A program made the translations under genes and the position numbers. The notes beneath the pieces were generated by a model, which saw nothing but the letters and a program-made list of their open reading frames with translations, was not told where the DNA came from and searched no databases. A DNA stretch of 64,000 nucleotides from Methylocystis sp. (GTDB lineage: Bacteria; Pseudomonadota; Alphaproteobacteria; Rhizobiales; Beijerinckiaceae), in the NCBI GenBank assembly GCA_002929055.1, contig PERY01000003.1, positions 1 to 64,000 of the forward strand, read 5' to 3'. This document shows positions 55,801 to 64,000 of the stretch, piece after piece (the stretch's first letter is position 1; every line of letters starts with the position of its first letter).

Positions 55801-55958
55801 TTGCCTTGCACTTGCCCCTTGCACTTGCCGCGTGGGTCGCCCGCGTCACATAGCTTTAAGCAAACAATTTTATTGCGCTGAGGCGTCTTCCTTAAATCCA
55901 GCGGATTGATAGGGTGCCACCGCGCCATAATAGTTCGCGGCCGGGAGACATCACGAGA

Positions 55959-56408
55959 ATGACGGTCCTTGTCATCAACGGGAAATCTATCCAGACCGAC
56001 ATCGAGCCGGATACTCCCCTCCTCTGGGCGATCCGCGAGAACGTCGGCCTCACCGGCACGAAATATGGCTGCGGAGTCGGACAGTGCGGCGCCTGCACGG
56101 TCCATATCGACGGCGTCGCCACGCGCTCCTGCACGATTACGGTCGGCGACGCGGCCGGCAAGAAGATCACCACGATCGAGGGCCTCGCCGAGAACGGCGT
56201 CCTGCACCGGGTCCAGCAGGCCTGGATCGACATCGACGTGCCGCAATGCGGCTACTGCCAGAGCGGCATGATCATGGCCGTCGCCGCGCTGCTGAAGGAA
56301 ACGCCGCAGCCCAGCGACGCCCAGATCGACGCCACCATCACGAACATCTGCCGCTGCGGCACCTTCCAGCAGGTGCGCGAAGCCATCCACGCCGCCGCCA
56401 GGGCTTGA
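55959..56408 (+). CDS. iorA: IorA-type [2Fe-2S] subunit of a molybdenum hydroxylase
   Basis: A 149-residue iron-sulfur subunit. Cluster one (plant type) reads [13 protein letters not shown] with a fourth Cys in TRSCTI; cluster two reads QCGYCQSGM and ICRCGT. It passes electrons from the molybdopterin subunit. Partner of the gene 10 bp downstream. ATG 55959 at the conserved N-terminus MTVLVINGK. Similar pairs are named isoquinoline 1-oxidoreductase or aldehyde oxidase; the actual substrate is not known. Confidence 0.88.
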   Translation: MTVLVINGKSIQTDIEPDTPLLWAIRENVGLTGTKYGCGVGQCGACTVHIDGVATRSCTITVGDAAGKKITTIEGLAENGVLHRVQQAWIDIDVPQCGYCQSGMIMAVAALLKETPQPSDAQIDATITNICRCGTFQQVREAIHAAARA

Positions 56409-56418
56409 GGTTACGAGC

Positions 56419-58596
56419 ATGACAGACGCAATCCGGATCGGTCGCCGCAGCTTCGTGATCGGCGGCGCGACCATTGGCGCGGGGCTTGTGGTCGGGCTGG
56501 AGATTCCATTCGGCTCGACATCCGCCACCGGGGCAGAAGCCGCGCCCGAAATCAACGCCTGGGTTGTGGTGAAGCCCGACGACACGGTGGTCATCCGCAT
56601 CGCGCGTTCGGAAATGGGCCAGGGAACGTTGACCGGCCTTGCGCAGCTAGTCGCGGAGGAGCTCGACTGCGACTGGTCGAAGGTGACGACAGAGCATCCC
56701 ACACCGGGCCAGAGCGCGGCGCGCAACCGTCCCTGGGGCGATTTCAACACGGGCGGCAGCCGCGGCATCCGCTCGTCGCAGGATTATGTGCGCAAGGGCG
56801 GCGCCATTGCGAGAGCGATGCTGATCCAGGCCGCCGCCAACGACTGGAAAGTCCCCGCTGGCGAATGCACGGTGGAGAAGGGCGTCATCTCGCACGCCGC
56901 CTCGGGCCGCTCGACAACCTATGGCAAGGTCGCGGACGCGGCGGCGAAACTCACGCCGCCAGCAGACGCGCCTCTCAAAGACCCTCGCGACTGGAAGATC
57001 GCGGGCAAGTCGCTCAAGCGCCTCGACACCGCCGACAAGACGACCGGCAAGATGGTCTACGGCGCCGATGTGACGCTGCCGGGCATGCTCAACGCAGCGA
57101 TAAAGGACTGCCCAGTCTTCGGCGGCCGGATGGCCAGCTACGACGCGAGCAAGATAGCGGGCTTCAAGGGCGTCAAGAAAGTCGTGCGCGTCGGCGACAC
57201 GGCCGTCGCGGTCGTCGCGGACACCTGGTGGCATGCCAAGACAGCGCTCGACGCTTTGCCGATCGTCTGGGACGAGGGGCCGAACGCAAAGGTTTCCAGC
57301 GCGGAGACCGCCAAGTGGCTTGCCGAAGGTCTCCATGACTCGCAGCCCGCCGTGACGGGCAACCAGAACGGCGCCGCGCGCGCGGCCATCGCCGCTGCGC
57401 CGAAGACCATCGAAGCCGTCTATGGCTATCCACACCAGAACCACGCGGCGCTGGAGCCGCTGAACGCCACCGTGCTCTACACGCCGGATAAATGCGAGGT
57501 CTGGACCGGCACGCAGAACGGCGAAGCCGCCTTTGGCGCTGTCGTGGAAGCCTCCGGCCTGCCGCCGGAGAAATGCGACGTCCACAAGATGATGATCGGG
57601 GGCGGCTTCGGCCGGCGTCTGTTCACAGACTCCATCAAGCAGGCGGTCCTCGTCGCAAAGCAGCTTCCCGGCACGCCGGTCAAGCTTCTCTGGTCGCGCG
57701 AAGAGGACATGACGCACGGGAAATACCATCCCGTGACGCAATGCCGTCTCGTCGGCTGTTTCGACGCGAACAATAATCTGACTGGCCTGCACATGCGGAT
57801 CTCCGGCCAATCGATCCTCGCGACTGTGCGGCCAGAGGCCATAAAGAACGGCGTCGATCCGGTCGTCTTTCAGGGTCTCACGTCGACCGGCGACGCGCAG
57901 CTCGGCTATGACGTTCCAAACCTGCTTGTCGAACATGCAATGCGCAATCCGCCCGTCCCGCCCGGCTTCTGGCGCGGCGTCAACATCAACCAGAACGCCA
58001 TCTATCTCGAGTGCTTCATGGATGAACTCGCCCATGCGGCGGGCGAAGACCCGGTGGCGTTCCGGCGCAAGCTGATGGGAAAGCACCCGAAGCATCTTGC
58101 GGTTCTCGACGCCGTCGCCGAACGGATCGGCTGGGGCAAGCCGGCCCCTGAAGGCCGCCATCGCGGCGTTGCGGTCTATATGGGATTTGGCAGCTACGTC
58201 GCCGCCGCCGCCGAAGTGTCTGTGACAGACGGCGACAAGATCAAAATTCACCGCATCGTCGCCGCGACCGATCCCGGCTACGCGGTCAACCCTGCGCAGA
58301 TCGAACGCCAGATCGCCGGCTCTTTCGTCTATGGGCTGTCGGCGCTGTTCCACGGCGGCATCACCGTGAAGAACGGGCGTGTCGAGCAGGAGAATTTCGA
58401 CAGCTATGATTCGCTGCGGCTGAAGGACATGCCGAAGGTTGAGTCGATCGTCATGCCGAGCGGCGGTTTCTGGGGCGGCGTCGGCGAGCCGACGATCTGC
58501 GTCGCGGCGCCCGCAGTGCTCAACGCCTATTTCGCCGCGACCGGGAAGCGCATTCGCAGCGTGCCGTTGAAGGACTCGAACATCACCTTCCTGTGA
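56419..58596 (+). CDS. iorB: IorB-type molybdopterin-binding subunit, Tat-exported
   Basis: A 725-residue large subunit of the xanthine oxidase superfamily. Twin-arginine signal IGRRSFVIGGATIGAG, so a periplasmic enzyme. The molybdopterin-binding halves carry QGTLTGLAQLVAEELDCDW, GGGFGRRLFTD and PPVPPGFWRGVNINQNA, and the catalytic Glu region GGFWGGVGEPTI near the C-terminus. No FAD subunit, as in the Ior type. Electrons probably go to a cytochrome. Oxidises an aldehyde or N-heterocycle with water as oxygen source. Confidence 0.88.
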   Translation: MTDAIRIGRRSFVIGGATIGAGLVVGLEIPFGSTSATGAEAAPEINAWVVVKPDDTVVIRIARSEMGQGTLTGLAQLVAEELDCDWSKVTTEHPTPGQSAARNRPWGDFNTGGSRGIRSSQDYVRKGGAIARAMLIQAAANDWKVPAGECTVEKGVISHAASGRSTTYGKVADAAAKLTPPADAPLKDPRDWKIAGKSLKRLDTADKTTGKMVYGADVTLPGMLNAAIKDCPVFGGRMASYDASKIAGFKGVKKVVRVGDTAVAVVADTWWHAKTALDALPIVWDEGPNAKVSSAETAKWLAEGLHDSQPAVTGNQNGAARAAIAAAPKTIEAVYGYPHQNHAALEPLNATVLYTPDKCEVWTGTQNGEAAFGAVVEASGLPPEKCDVHKMMIGGGFGRRLFTDSIKQAVLVAKQLPGTPVKLLWSREEDMTHGKYHPVTQCRLVGCFDANNNLTGLHMRISGQSILATVRPEAIKNGVDPVVFQGLTSTGDAQLGYDVPNLLVEHAMRNPPVPPGFWRGVNINQNAIYLECFMDELAHAAGEDPVAFRRKLMGKHPKHLAVLDAVAERIGWGKPAPEGRHRGVAVYMGFGSYVAAAAEVSVTDGDKIKIHRIVAATDPGYAVNPAQIERQIAGSFVYGLSALFHGGITVKNGRVEQENFDSYDSLRLKDMPKVESIVMPSGGFWGGVGEPTICVAAPAVLNAYFAATGKRIRSVPLKDSNITFL

Positions 58597-58599
58597 GCC

Positions 58600-59175
58600 T
58601 CACAGGCGCGTGAGATCATCCCGGGTGTCGATGTCCAGAAGGATGCCGGCGTCCTCCACCTCGACCTCGACGACTGCAGCCGCAGCACGCAGTAAGCGCC
58701 GTGCGCCTTCGTCTCCCTGCAAGGCGATGGCGGCCGAAAAGAGCGCCCGCCCGAGCAATGCCGGATTGCCGCGCCGCCCGCGATTTGCCGGAACGACGGC
58801 GGGACAAGCGGGCGCCGCCTCGAAAGCGGCGATGAGCGCGTCGAGCGTCTGCGTTTGCACGCGTGGCATGTCGCCGAGCAGCACGAGCGCGCCCTCGGCG
58901 CCAGTGACAGCTTCGAGCCCCACGCGCAGCGACGACGCAAGCCCGCTCGCATAGGCGGCGTTATGCGCGAAAGTCACGGATAGCCCGGCGAGCGCGGCTT
59001 CGACCTTCGCTCTTTCATGTCCCGTGACGACGATGGTCGGGCTCGCGCGAGACGCGAGCGCCGTCTCCACCACATGACGCAGCAGCGGCTTGCCATGAAC
59101 ATCGGCAAGCAGTTTGTTGCCCTCGCCAAAGCGCGCGCCGCGGCCGGCCGCGAGAACAAGGCTCGCGACAATCAT
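58600..59175 (-). CDS. MobA-like/MocA molybdenum-cofactor nucleotidyltransferase
   Basis: A 191-residue nucleotidyltransferase with signature VLAAGRGARFGEGNKLLADVHGKPLLRHV and VLLGDMPRV. Such enzymes attach CMP (MocA) to molybdopterin, making the cytosine dinucleotide cofactor used by IorB-type hydroxylases. It converges with iorB (3-bp gap) and overlaps xdhC by 4 bp, which ties all three to one enzyme. Confidence 0.85.
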   Translation of the reverse strand: MIVASLVLAAGRGARFGEGNKLLADVHGKPLLRHVVETALASRASPTIVVTGHERAKVEAALAGLSVTFAHNAAYASGLASSLRVGLEAVTGAEGALVLLGDMPRVQTQTLDALIAAFEAAPACPAVVPANRGRRGNPALLGRALFSAAIALQGDEGARRLLRAAAAVVEVEVEDAGILLDIDTRDDLTRL

Positions 59176-60215
59176 TGAGCTTCCGGGTCGCAGAGCGACG
59201 GAGCGCGCGCTTCCAGAGGTGTCCGCGGCTCTGTTCGCAGCGGCTTGCGACCGCGCGCCAGGATGATCTCCGCAAGGATGGAGACTGCGATTTCGGCCGG
59301 CGAAATGGCGCCTATGTCGAGACCGATCGGCGCGCGCAACCGCGCGAGCGCTTCACTCGTCACGCCGTCCGCCATCAGCCGCTCGATGCGCCGCGCATGG
59401 GTCGCGCGCGAACCCAGCGCGCCGATGTAGAAACAGTTGGAAGCCAGCGCGAGACGCAGAGCGATGTCGTCGATCTTTGGATCATGCGTGAGCACGACGA
59501 GCGCAGTGTAAGGATCGAGGCCGATCTGGGGAAAGGCCTCGTCCGGCCAGCGCAGATCGAGCCGCGTTTGCGGAAATCGCTCCTCCGCCGCATAAACCGA
59601 GCGCGGATCAACGACGGTGACGTCGAGCCCGGCCGCCTGCGCCATTGGCGCGAGCGCCTGCGCGACATGCACGGCGCCGACTATGACGAGGCGCGGCGCA
59701 GGACGATATACATTGACGAAGACACGCTCATCGCTGCGAACGACAAGCCCGCTCGCGCCATCAAAGTCGCCATCGCGCAGCAGCGTTGCTTCCCCGCAAT
59801 CTAGCGGCGTGACGAGCGCGCAGGCGCGACGCGCGCTGCTTTCGGCGAGAACATCCGACAGCAGCGCGGCGCGCGCGTCGTCAATCTTCTCGACCAGAAC
59901 GGCAATACGCCCGCCACAGGAAAGCCCGACACGCCACGCTGTCTCATCCGCGACGCCGAATTCGAGGACGCGCGGCGCGGCGTCGCAGATGGCCTCGAGC
60001 GCGGCGGTCAGCAGCTCGCCCTCCACGCAGCCTGCGGAAACGGAGCCGCAGAAGAGCCCGCCTTCCTCTGTTGCGAGATGCGAGCCGACCGGCCGCGGCG
60101 CCGAGCCGAAGGTCTCGATCACGGTGGCGAGCGCGACGCCCCGCCCCGCCCTTTTCCAGGTCAGCGCCTGAAGAAGGATCGCCGCCTCATCCTTCACCGA
60201 AGCGATTCCGCTCAA
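59172..60215 (-). CDS. XdhC-family molybdenum-cofactor insertion protein
   Basis: About 347 residues. The N-terminal XdhC/CoxI domain has ATVIETFGSAPRPVGSHLA and the conserved GSVSAGCVEGEL; the C-terminal Rossmann domain has VIVGAVHVAQALAPMA and LTHDPKIDD, IGALGSRATH. XdhC proteins bind and sulfurate the molybdenum cofactor before insertion. Start is uncertain: TTG 60215 with GAGGG upstream is preferred, ATG 60251 overlaps dinB by 26 bp, GTG 60197 is also possible. Confidence 0.85.
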   Translation of the reverse strand: MSGIASVKDEAAILLQALTWKRAGRGVALATVIETFGSAPRPVGSHLATEEGGLFCGSVSAGCVEGELLTAALEAICDAAPRVLEFGVADETAWRVGLSCGGRIAVLVEKIDDARAALLSDVLAESSARRACALVTPLDCGEATLLRDGDFDGASGLVVRSDERVFVNVYRPAPRLVIVGAVHVAQALAPMAQAAGLDVTVVDPRSVYAAEERFPQTRLDLRWPDEAFPQIGLDPYTALVVLTHDPKIDDIALRLALASNCFYIGALGSRATHARRIERLMADGVTSEALARLRAPIGLDIGAISPAEIAVSILAEIILARGRKPLRTEPRTPLEARAPSLCDPEAQ

Positions 60216-60225
60216 ACCCGAGCCC

Positions 60226-61347
60226 TCAAACCGCCAGCATGAGCTGGCCATTGTCGCCAGCGCTCTCCTCTTCGAACGACGAAAGCGACAGGCCGAGAAG
60301 ACGTATACCCTTCTCTACGGGGAATACAGCTTCGAGCAACGACATGGAAATCGCCTCGAACGCCGCGCTGTTTTCCAGCGCGGCGCCCATTGTGCGCGAG
60401 CGGGTGATCTGGCGGAAGTCTGCGTATTTCACCTTCAGCGTCACGCTCCGCGCGCGAAGCCCTGCGCCCTGCGCCGCGCGCCATACCTTCTCGCCGATGG
60501 GCTTAAGCGCCGCGCGGCCTTCCTCGAGCGTGAAAATGTCCTGCGCGAAGGTGTTCTCGGCGCCGAGCGACTTGCGGATCCGATCGGCGCGCACCGGCCG
60601 CTCGTCCACGCCGCGCGCGATCCAGTAGTAATAGGCCCCCGCCTTGCCGAACCGCTCCTGCAGAAAGGCTTGCGGACGCGCCTTCAGATCGAGCCCCGTG
60701 AAAATCCCCAAGCGATTCATCTTCGCGGCCGTCGCGGGGCCGACGCCGTGGAACCGCCCGACCTCCAGCGTCTCGACGAACCCGGGCCCCATCTGCGGCG
60801 TGATGACGAAGAGGCCGTCGGGCTTGTTGTAATCCGATGCGATCTTGGCGAGGAATTTGTTGTACGAGACGCCGGCCGAGGCGGTAAGACCGGTGTGCAT
60901 GCGTATGGAAGCGCGTATCTCGTCGGCGATGCGTGTGGCCGAAGCGACTCCTTTCAGATTCGTCGTGACGTCGAGATAGGCCTCGTCCAGCGACAAGGGT
61001 TCGATCAGCGGCGTGTATTGTGCAAAGATTTCCCGGATCTGCAGCGACACCTGGCGATAGACGTCGAATCTCGGCTTCACGAAGACGAGCTCGGGACATT
61101 TGCGCCGCGCGGTCACGGAGGGCATTGCGGAGCGCACGCCGAACTTGCGCGCTTCGTAGCTTGCGGCCGCGACGACGCCCCGCTCGCGCGCGCCGCCTAC
61201 CGCCACGGGCTTTCCCCTGAGCGCCGGATCGTCGCGCTGCTCGACCGACGCATAGAAGGCGTCCATGTCGATGTGAATGATCTTGCGCGGCCCCCCGGGC
61301 GCGGGCGCCGCGTCCAGCGCGCGCGTTGTCGCCTCGGACGAAGTCAT
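60226..61347 (-). CDS. dinB: DNA polymerase IV (Y family)
   Basis: A 373-residue translesion polymerase. Catalytic motifs IIHIDMDAFYASVEQRDDP and LSLDEAYLDVT supply the metal-binding Asp and Glu residues; helix-hairpin-helix FHGVGPATAAKMNRLGI and a little-finger domain follow. A C-terminal QLxLxx-like beta-clamp motif (NGQLMLAV) is present at the very end. No LexA box was identified nearby with confidence. Confidence 0.94.
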   Translation of the reverse strand: MTSSEATTRALDAAPAPGGPRKIIHIDMDAFYASVEQRDDPALRGKPVAVGGARERGVVAAASYEARKFGVRSAMPSVTARRKCPELVFVKPRFDVYRQVSLQIREIFAQYTPLIEPLSLDEAYLDVTTNLKGVASATRIADEIRASIRMHTGLTASAGVSYNKFLAKIASDYNKPDGLFVITPQMGPGFVETLEVGRFHGVGPATAAKMNRLGIFTGLDLKARPQAFLQERFGKAGAYYYWIARGVDERPVRADRIRKSLGAENTFAQDIFTLEEGRAALKPIGEKVWRAAQGAGLRARSVTLKVKYADFRQITRSRTMGAALENSAAFEAISMSLLEAVFPVEKGIRLLGLSLSSFEEESAGDNGQLMLAV

Positions 61348-61477
61348 GGCGTCAATCTAGCGAAGGCGCGCGCCGTCACAAGAGACCCTCCCGCCGCGTG
61401 CGGCCGCGCACGGCGGCTCCGGCCACCTCCCGATAGGTTTTCATCATCGGAACAGGAAGCCGCAGGGAGAAATCGAG

Positions 61478-61753
61478 ATGTTCGCCACCATCCAGCGCCT
61501 CATCGACCAGGAAACCCGCCTCGCCGTCCCGGCCACGCAGATTACGCCGTACGCCAATCTTTACGAATTGGGCCTGACCTCCTTCGAGGCGGTTCGCCTG
61601 CTCGTCGCAATCGAGCGCGAGTTCAAGGTGGAGTTTCCCAGCGACGCTCTCAACCGGCAGAGCATGACCTCGATCGAGGCGATAGCCCTGTCGGTGCTGT
61701 CGCTCTGGCAGCTTGAAGTGCAGCCGCCCCGCAAGGCGCGCCACGCGGCCTGA
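61478..61753 (+). CDS. Stand-alone acyl carrier protein
   Basis: A 91-residue protein with the four-helix carrier fold and phosphopantetheine Ser in LYELGLTSFEAVRLL. It is not the fatty-acid acpP (no KDLGADSLD motif) and no synthase is adjacent, so it may serve a specialised lipid or secondary pathway. ATG 61478 has AGGGAG upstream. Confidence 0.8.
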   Translation: MFATIQRLIDQETRLAVPATQITPYANLYELGLTSFEAVRLLVAIEREFKVEFPSDALNRQSMTSIEAIALSVLSLWQLEVQPPRKARHAA

Positions 61754-61880
61754 CAATACCCTAATTTTAACCATGAAAAATCGTTCGAACTTAACCGGAT
61801 GAGCCGATAAAGACTATGCCCCGCATTCGGAGGGGAGCGCTGGCGGACCGCGCCTTTACGCCAGTTTGGGCCGAGTCTGG

Positions 61881-62960
61881 ATGAAAAGTCGTCGTCAGAT
61901 AACTGTTCTCGGCGCCGCCGCAGTCATGCTGCTTTTCTCAATGCGGCTGGCGAGCGCGGCCGACTGGTATACCGGACCGGCGACGACCGCCAGGAGCTAC
62001 AGCCCACAACCCGCCTGGACAGGCTTCTATGCCGGATTGAACGTGGGCTATTCCTGGTCGGCGAGCAACACATCCAGCGTCGCCTCATACCGGGTCTATG
62101 ATTTTCTGGCGGATAGCGCCGCGCCGCCGCTTTACACGATCACGGCGAGAGACCAGAGCGCCGACCTTTCGGCCGCGACGGCGTCGGGCCGCGCCAAAGT
62201 CGAAATGAACGGGGTTATCGCCGGCGGCCAGATAGGATTCAATTATGATGCGGGCGGCGGCTATGTCGTCGGCGTCGAAGCCGATATTCAGGGCAGCGGC
62301 GCGCAGGGGAACGGCGGCTTCGCCAACGGCGCGGAGTGGAACTCGCTCAGGGACGCGCCTTTTGCGCTGGGCGCGCAGAGCAACGCTCTGCCGCTGCAGT
62401 TGCTTCCCGGCGCCGGAGTGGTGAGCGTCAACCGCGCAGCCGCGACGGCCACGGCTGTCAGCAAGAGCATCGACTCCCTCGGCACGGTCCGCGCCCGCGT
62501 CGGCTATCTCGCGCTGCCAACCCTTCTTCTCTACGCGACCGGCGGCGTCGCCTATGGCTCGGTGCGGGCGATGACGACGCAATCGCAGACGATCAACAAC
62601 AGCATCTCCACCGCCTATTGCCTGAATGACCCCACCTGCCCGGCGAACCCCGGCAGTCTCATCCTGTCCAACGCCGGCGTTCCGCAGGCCTCGCTCGGCG
62701 GCGTCGGCCGCGTCAGCGGCATGCGGGTCGGTTGGACGCTCGGCGCGGGCATGGAATGGCTGTTCATGCCGCGCTGGAGCCTCAAGGCCGAGTATCTCTA
62801 TTTTGATCTCGGCTCGAAAACCTACGCGAGCAGCCCGTTGGTCAGCACCGGCGCCAGCCTCTCCTGGATGCCGAACTCGACCACCATCAACGAGTCGGTC
62901 ACCCGCGTGAGGTTCAACGGCAGCGTCGTGCGCGTAGGTCTGAACTTCCACTTCAACTGA
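61881..62960 (+). CDS. Outer-membrane beta-barrel protein (Omp25/RopB-like)
   Basis: A 359-residue exported protein with signal peptide MKSRRQITVLGAAAVMLLFS to SAA. The body has the alphaproteobacterial porin-family start WTGFYAGLNVGYSW, a central GQIGFNYDAGGGYVVGVEADIQG, and ends in the aromatic outer-membrane signature VRVGLNFHFN. Glycine/aromatic alternation fits amphipathic strands. Located at the outer membrane; passive channel or structural role. Confidence 0.88.
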   Translation: MKSRRQITVLGAAAVMLLFSMRLASAADWYTGPATTARSYSPQPAWTGFYAGLNVGYSWSASNTSSVASYRVYDFLADSAAPPLYTITARDQSADLSAATASGRAKVEMNGVIAGGQIGFNYDAGGGYVVGVEADIQGSGAQGNGGFANGAEWNSLRDAPFALGAQSNALPLQLLPGAGVVSVNRAAATATAVSKSIDSLGTVRARVGYLALPTLLLYATGGVAYGSVRAMTTQSQTINNSISTAYCLNDPTCPANPGSLILSNAGVPQASLGGVGRVSGMRVGWTLGAGMEWLFMPRWSLKAEYLYFDLGSKTYASSPLVSTGASLSWMPNSTTINESVTRVRFNGSVVRVGLNFHFN

Positions 62961-63051
62961 GCGGGCGTGGCGACCCCGCCAAGTACGAAGAACGCCCTAA
63001 GGCCATTCGACCGACGAACCAGCTTATTGGTTAAGTCTTTGATTTGAATGG

Positions 63052-63123
<72 letters not shown>

Positions 63124-63411
63124 CCTTTGGGGTCCGCCATGGCGGCGGCTCGGGTGGCGTGTGTATAGTGGCGGATGCGCCGGGGCGCAAGCGCCTTTCT
63201 CCTGTAAAAATTCCGGCCCGCGAACAGTTCGGCGCAAGCGCCGGCGGGCGCGCTTAGGCCCTGCGCTGGTTAATGAATCGTTTAAAATCCGTGTCGCCGG
63301 GTTGAAAGATTTGTGACGTCTGCGTCATTTCTTGCCTTGCGGGCTTTCCTTGTTGTGGCATGCTTGACCATGCACTCCTCGTCCAGGAGGAGGTCATGAA
63401 GGAGGTTCCGC

Positions 63412-63591
63412 ATGTCCTTGCAGGGTCATATCGTCGAACTCCAACGCCGCCACGAGGCGCTCCAGAGGGAAATCGAGAAAGAGCAGCACCAGCCCAATGC
63501 GGATGAGGTCAAGATTCTGGAGCTGAAGCGCAAGAAGCTGCAAATCAAGGACGAACTCGCCAAATTGGCGGTCAGCGAAACACGGCACTGA
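63412..63591 (+). CDS. DUF465/YdcH-family small coiled-coil protein
   Basis: A 59-residue, highly charged helical protein starting MSLQGHIVELQRRHEALQRE and containing KILELKRKKLQIKDELAKL, the family pattern. Function unknown. ATG has GGAGG at 6 nt upstream. The gap between the tRNA and this gene (63124-63411) contains nothing else clear. Confidence 0.88.
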   Translation: MSLQGHIVELQRRHEALQREIEKEQHQPNADEVKILELKRKKLQIKDELAKLAVSETRH

Positions 63592-63636
63592 CGCGGCCCC
63601 TCCGGGTCGACAACCGAGACGAAAAGTCTCGTGATA

Positions 63637-63664
63637 GGCGGAGATTTTCTCCGCCTTATTTTTT
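63637..63664 (+). terminator. Intrinsic terminator after the DUF465 gene
   Basis: GGCGGAG, loop ATTTT, CTCCGCC followed by TTATTTTTT. Typical Rho-independent terminator, 45 bp after the stop codon. Confidence 0.85.
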
Positions 63665-63714
63665 GGCGTAACCCTTGCTCCCGCGCAGTAAACGCCGACG
63701 ACGAGACCGCCCCG

Positions 63715-64000
63715 ATGCCTGTCACCGCCGCCTACCGCCCCGAGACGCTTCATGAGAGCCTCGGCGACCCCTTCTTCGACCACGTGGAAGCCGCCCGCTT
63801 CCCCCGGACGATCCTGCGCTACCGCAACCAGAGATGGGCCGCGCGCGTCGGCCTGGAGGGCCTTACGGGCGAAGAGTGGATCGCGCATTTCGGGCGCTTC
63901 GAGCCCCTGCCCGGCAGCCTGCCGCAGCCGCTCGCGCTGCGCTACCACGGCCACCAGTTCCGCGTTTACAACGCCGATCTGGGCGACGGGCGCGGTTTCC
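63715..64000 (+). CDS. selO: SelO/YdiU protein adenylyltransferase, 3' end outside window
   Basis: First 95 codons. The N-terminus matches the YdiU/SelO family: LHESLGDPFFDHVEAARFP, RYRNQRWAARVGL and the signature PLALRYHGHQFRVYNADLGDGRG (only its start visible as YHGHQF). SelO transfers AMP to proteins and protects against oxidative stress in E. coli. The gene runs off the right end of the window. Confidence 0.9.
   Translation, partial: MPVTAAYRPETLHESLGDPFFDHVEAARFPRTILRYRNQRWAARVGLEGLTGEEWIAHFGRFEPLPGSLPQPLALRYHGHQFRVYNADLGDGRGF

Noticed and set aside
56647..58353. A 568-codon minus-strand frame opposite iorB
   Set aside because: Low-complexity Arg/Asp/Val-rich shadow without any domain.

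Overview
The window is about 64 kb of GC-rich DNA that reads as the chromosome of an alphaproteobacterial methylotroph, most likely a methanotroph of the Methylocystis/Methylosinus type. The reasons are a near-complete cluster for calcium-dependent methanol dehydrogenase in the order mxaFJGIRSACKLD, a linked pqqA gene, an octahaem hydroxylamine oxidoreductase with its HaoB partner, a fused-free petABC bc1 operon and many alphaproteobacterial housekeeping genes. No methane monooxygenase is present here, so the methanotroph assignment is inference.

Layout: 0-0.6 kb, end of a DUF72 gene. 0.6-13.6 kb, the methanol oxidation block: a 25-residue pqqA gene, a NarL-type sensor kinase and response regulator (MxaB-like), a lipoprotein, then mxaD-L-K-C-A-S-R and mxaI-G-J-F, all mxa genes reading leftward from one promoter upstream of mxaF. 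A terminator-like structure sits between mxaI and mxaR and probably separates the abundant structural products from the rarer maturation proteins. 13.7-15.1 kb, a decayed patch: a trypsin-like protease and a dihaem cytochrome c fragment, each broken by a one-base slip in a homopolymer. 15.2-25.4 kb, guaA, rsmB, a Gly/Tyr-rich lipoprotein, a single-chain restriction-modification type enzyme, glpX, hom and a small metal-binding protein (SmbP-like). 25.4-32.4 kb, petABC, trmL, hemF, GtrA, a small cytochrome c and small membrane or secreted proteins. 32.6-46.3 kb, carB behind a probable attenuator, greA, an ELM1-like gene, trxB, a CDGSH protein, glyS (carrying an in-frame palindromic repeat), a 175-bp inverted-repeat element, a PBP-activator-like lipoprotein, rsmI, yraN and a split transketolase.

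46.3-52.6 kb is the most interesting accessory region: a PPP-family phosphatase, haoA-haoB, a small conserved gene, a MocR-type regulator, and three tiny membrane peptides (66, 31 and 28 residues) with strong ribosome binding sites. The haoA promoter and the mocR/peptide promoter region both carry TGGCGCC-type boxes, which suggests one regulon for handling hydroxylamine formed when methane oxidation enzymes attack ammonia.

52.6-61.4 kb holds a periplasmic arylsulfatase, an esterase, a 560-bp gap with two long hairpins, a periplasmic molybdenum hydroxylase (IorAB type) with MocA-like and XdhC-like cofactor genes facing it, and dinB. The end carries a lone acyl carrier protein, an outer-membrane beta-barrel, tRNA-Val(GAC), a DUF465 protein and the start of selO. 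No CRISPR array, rRNA, prophage or insertion sequence transposase was seen.
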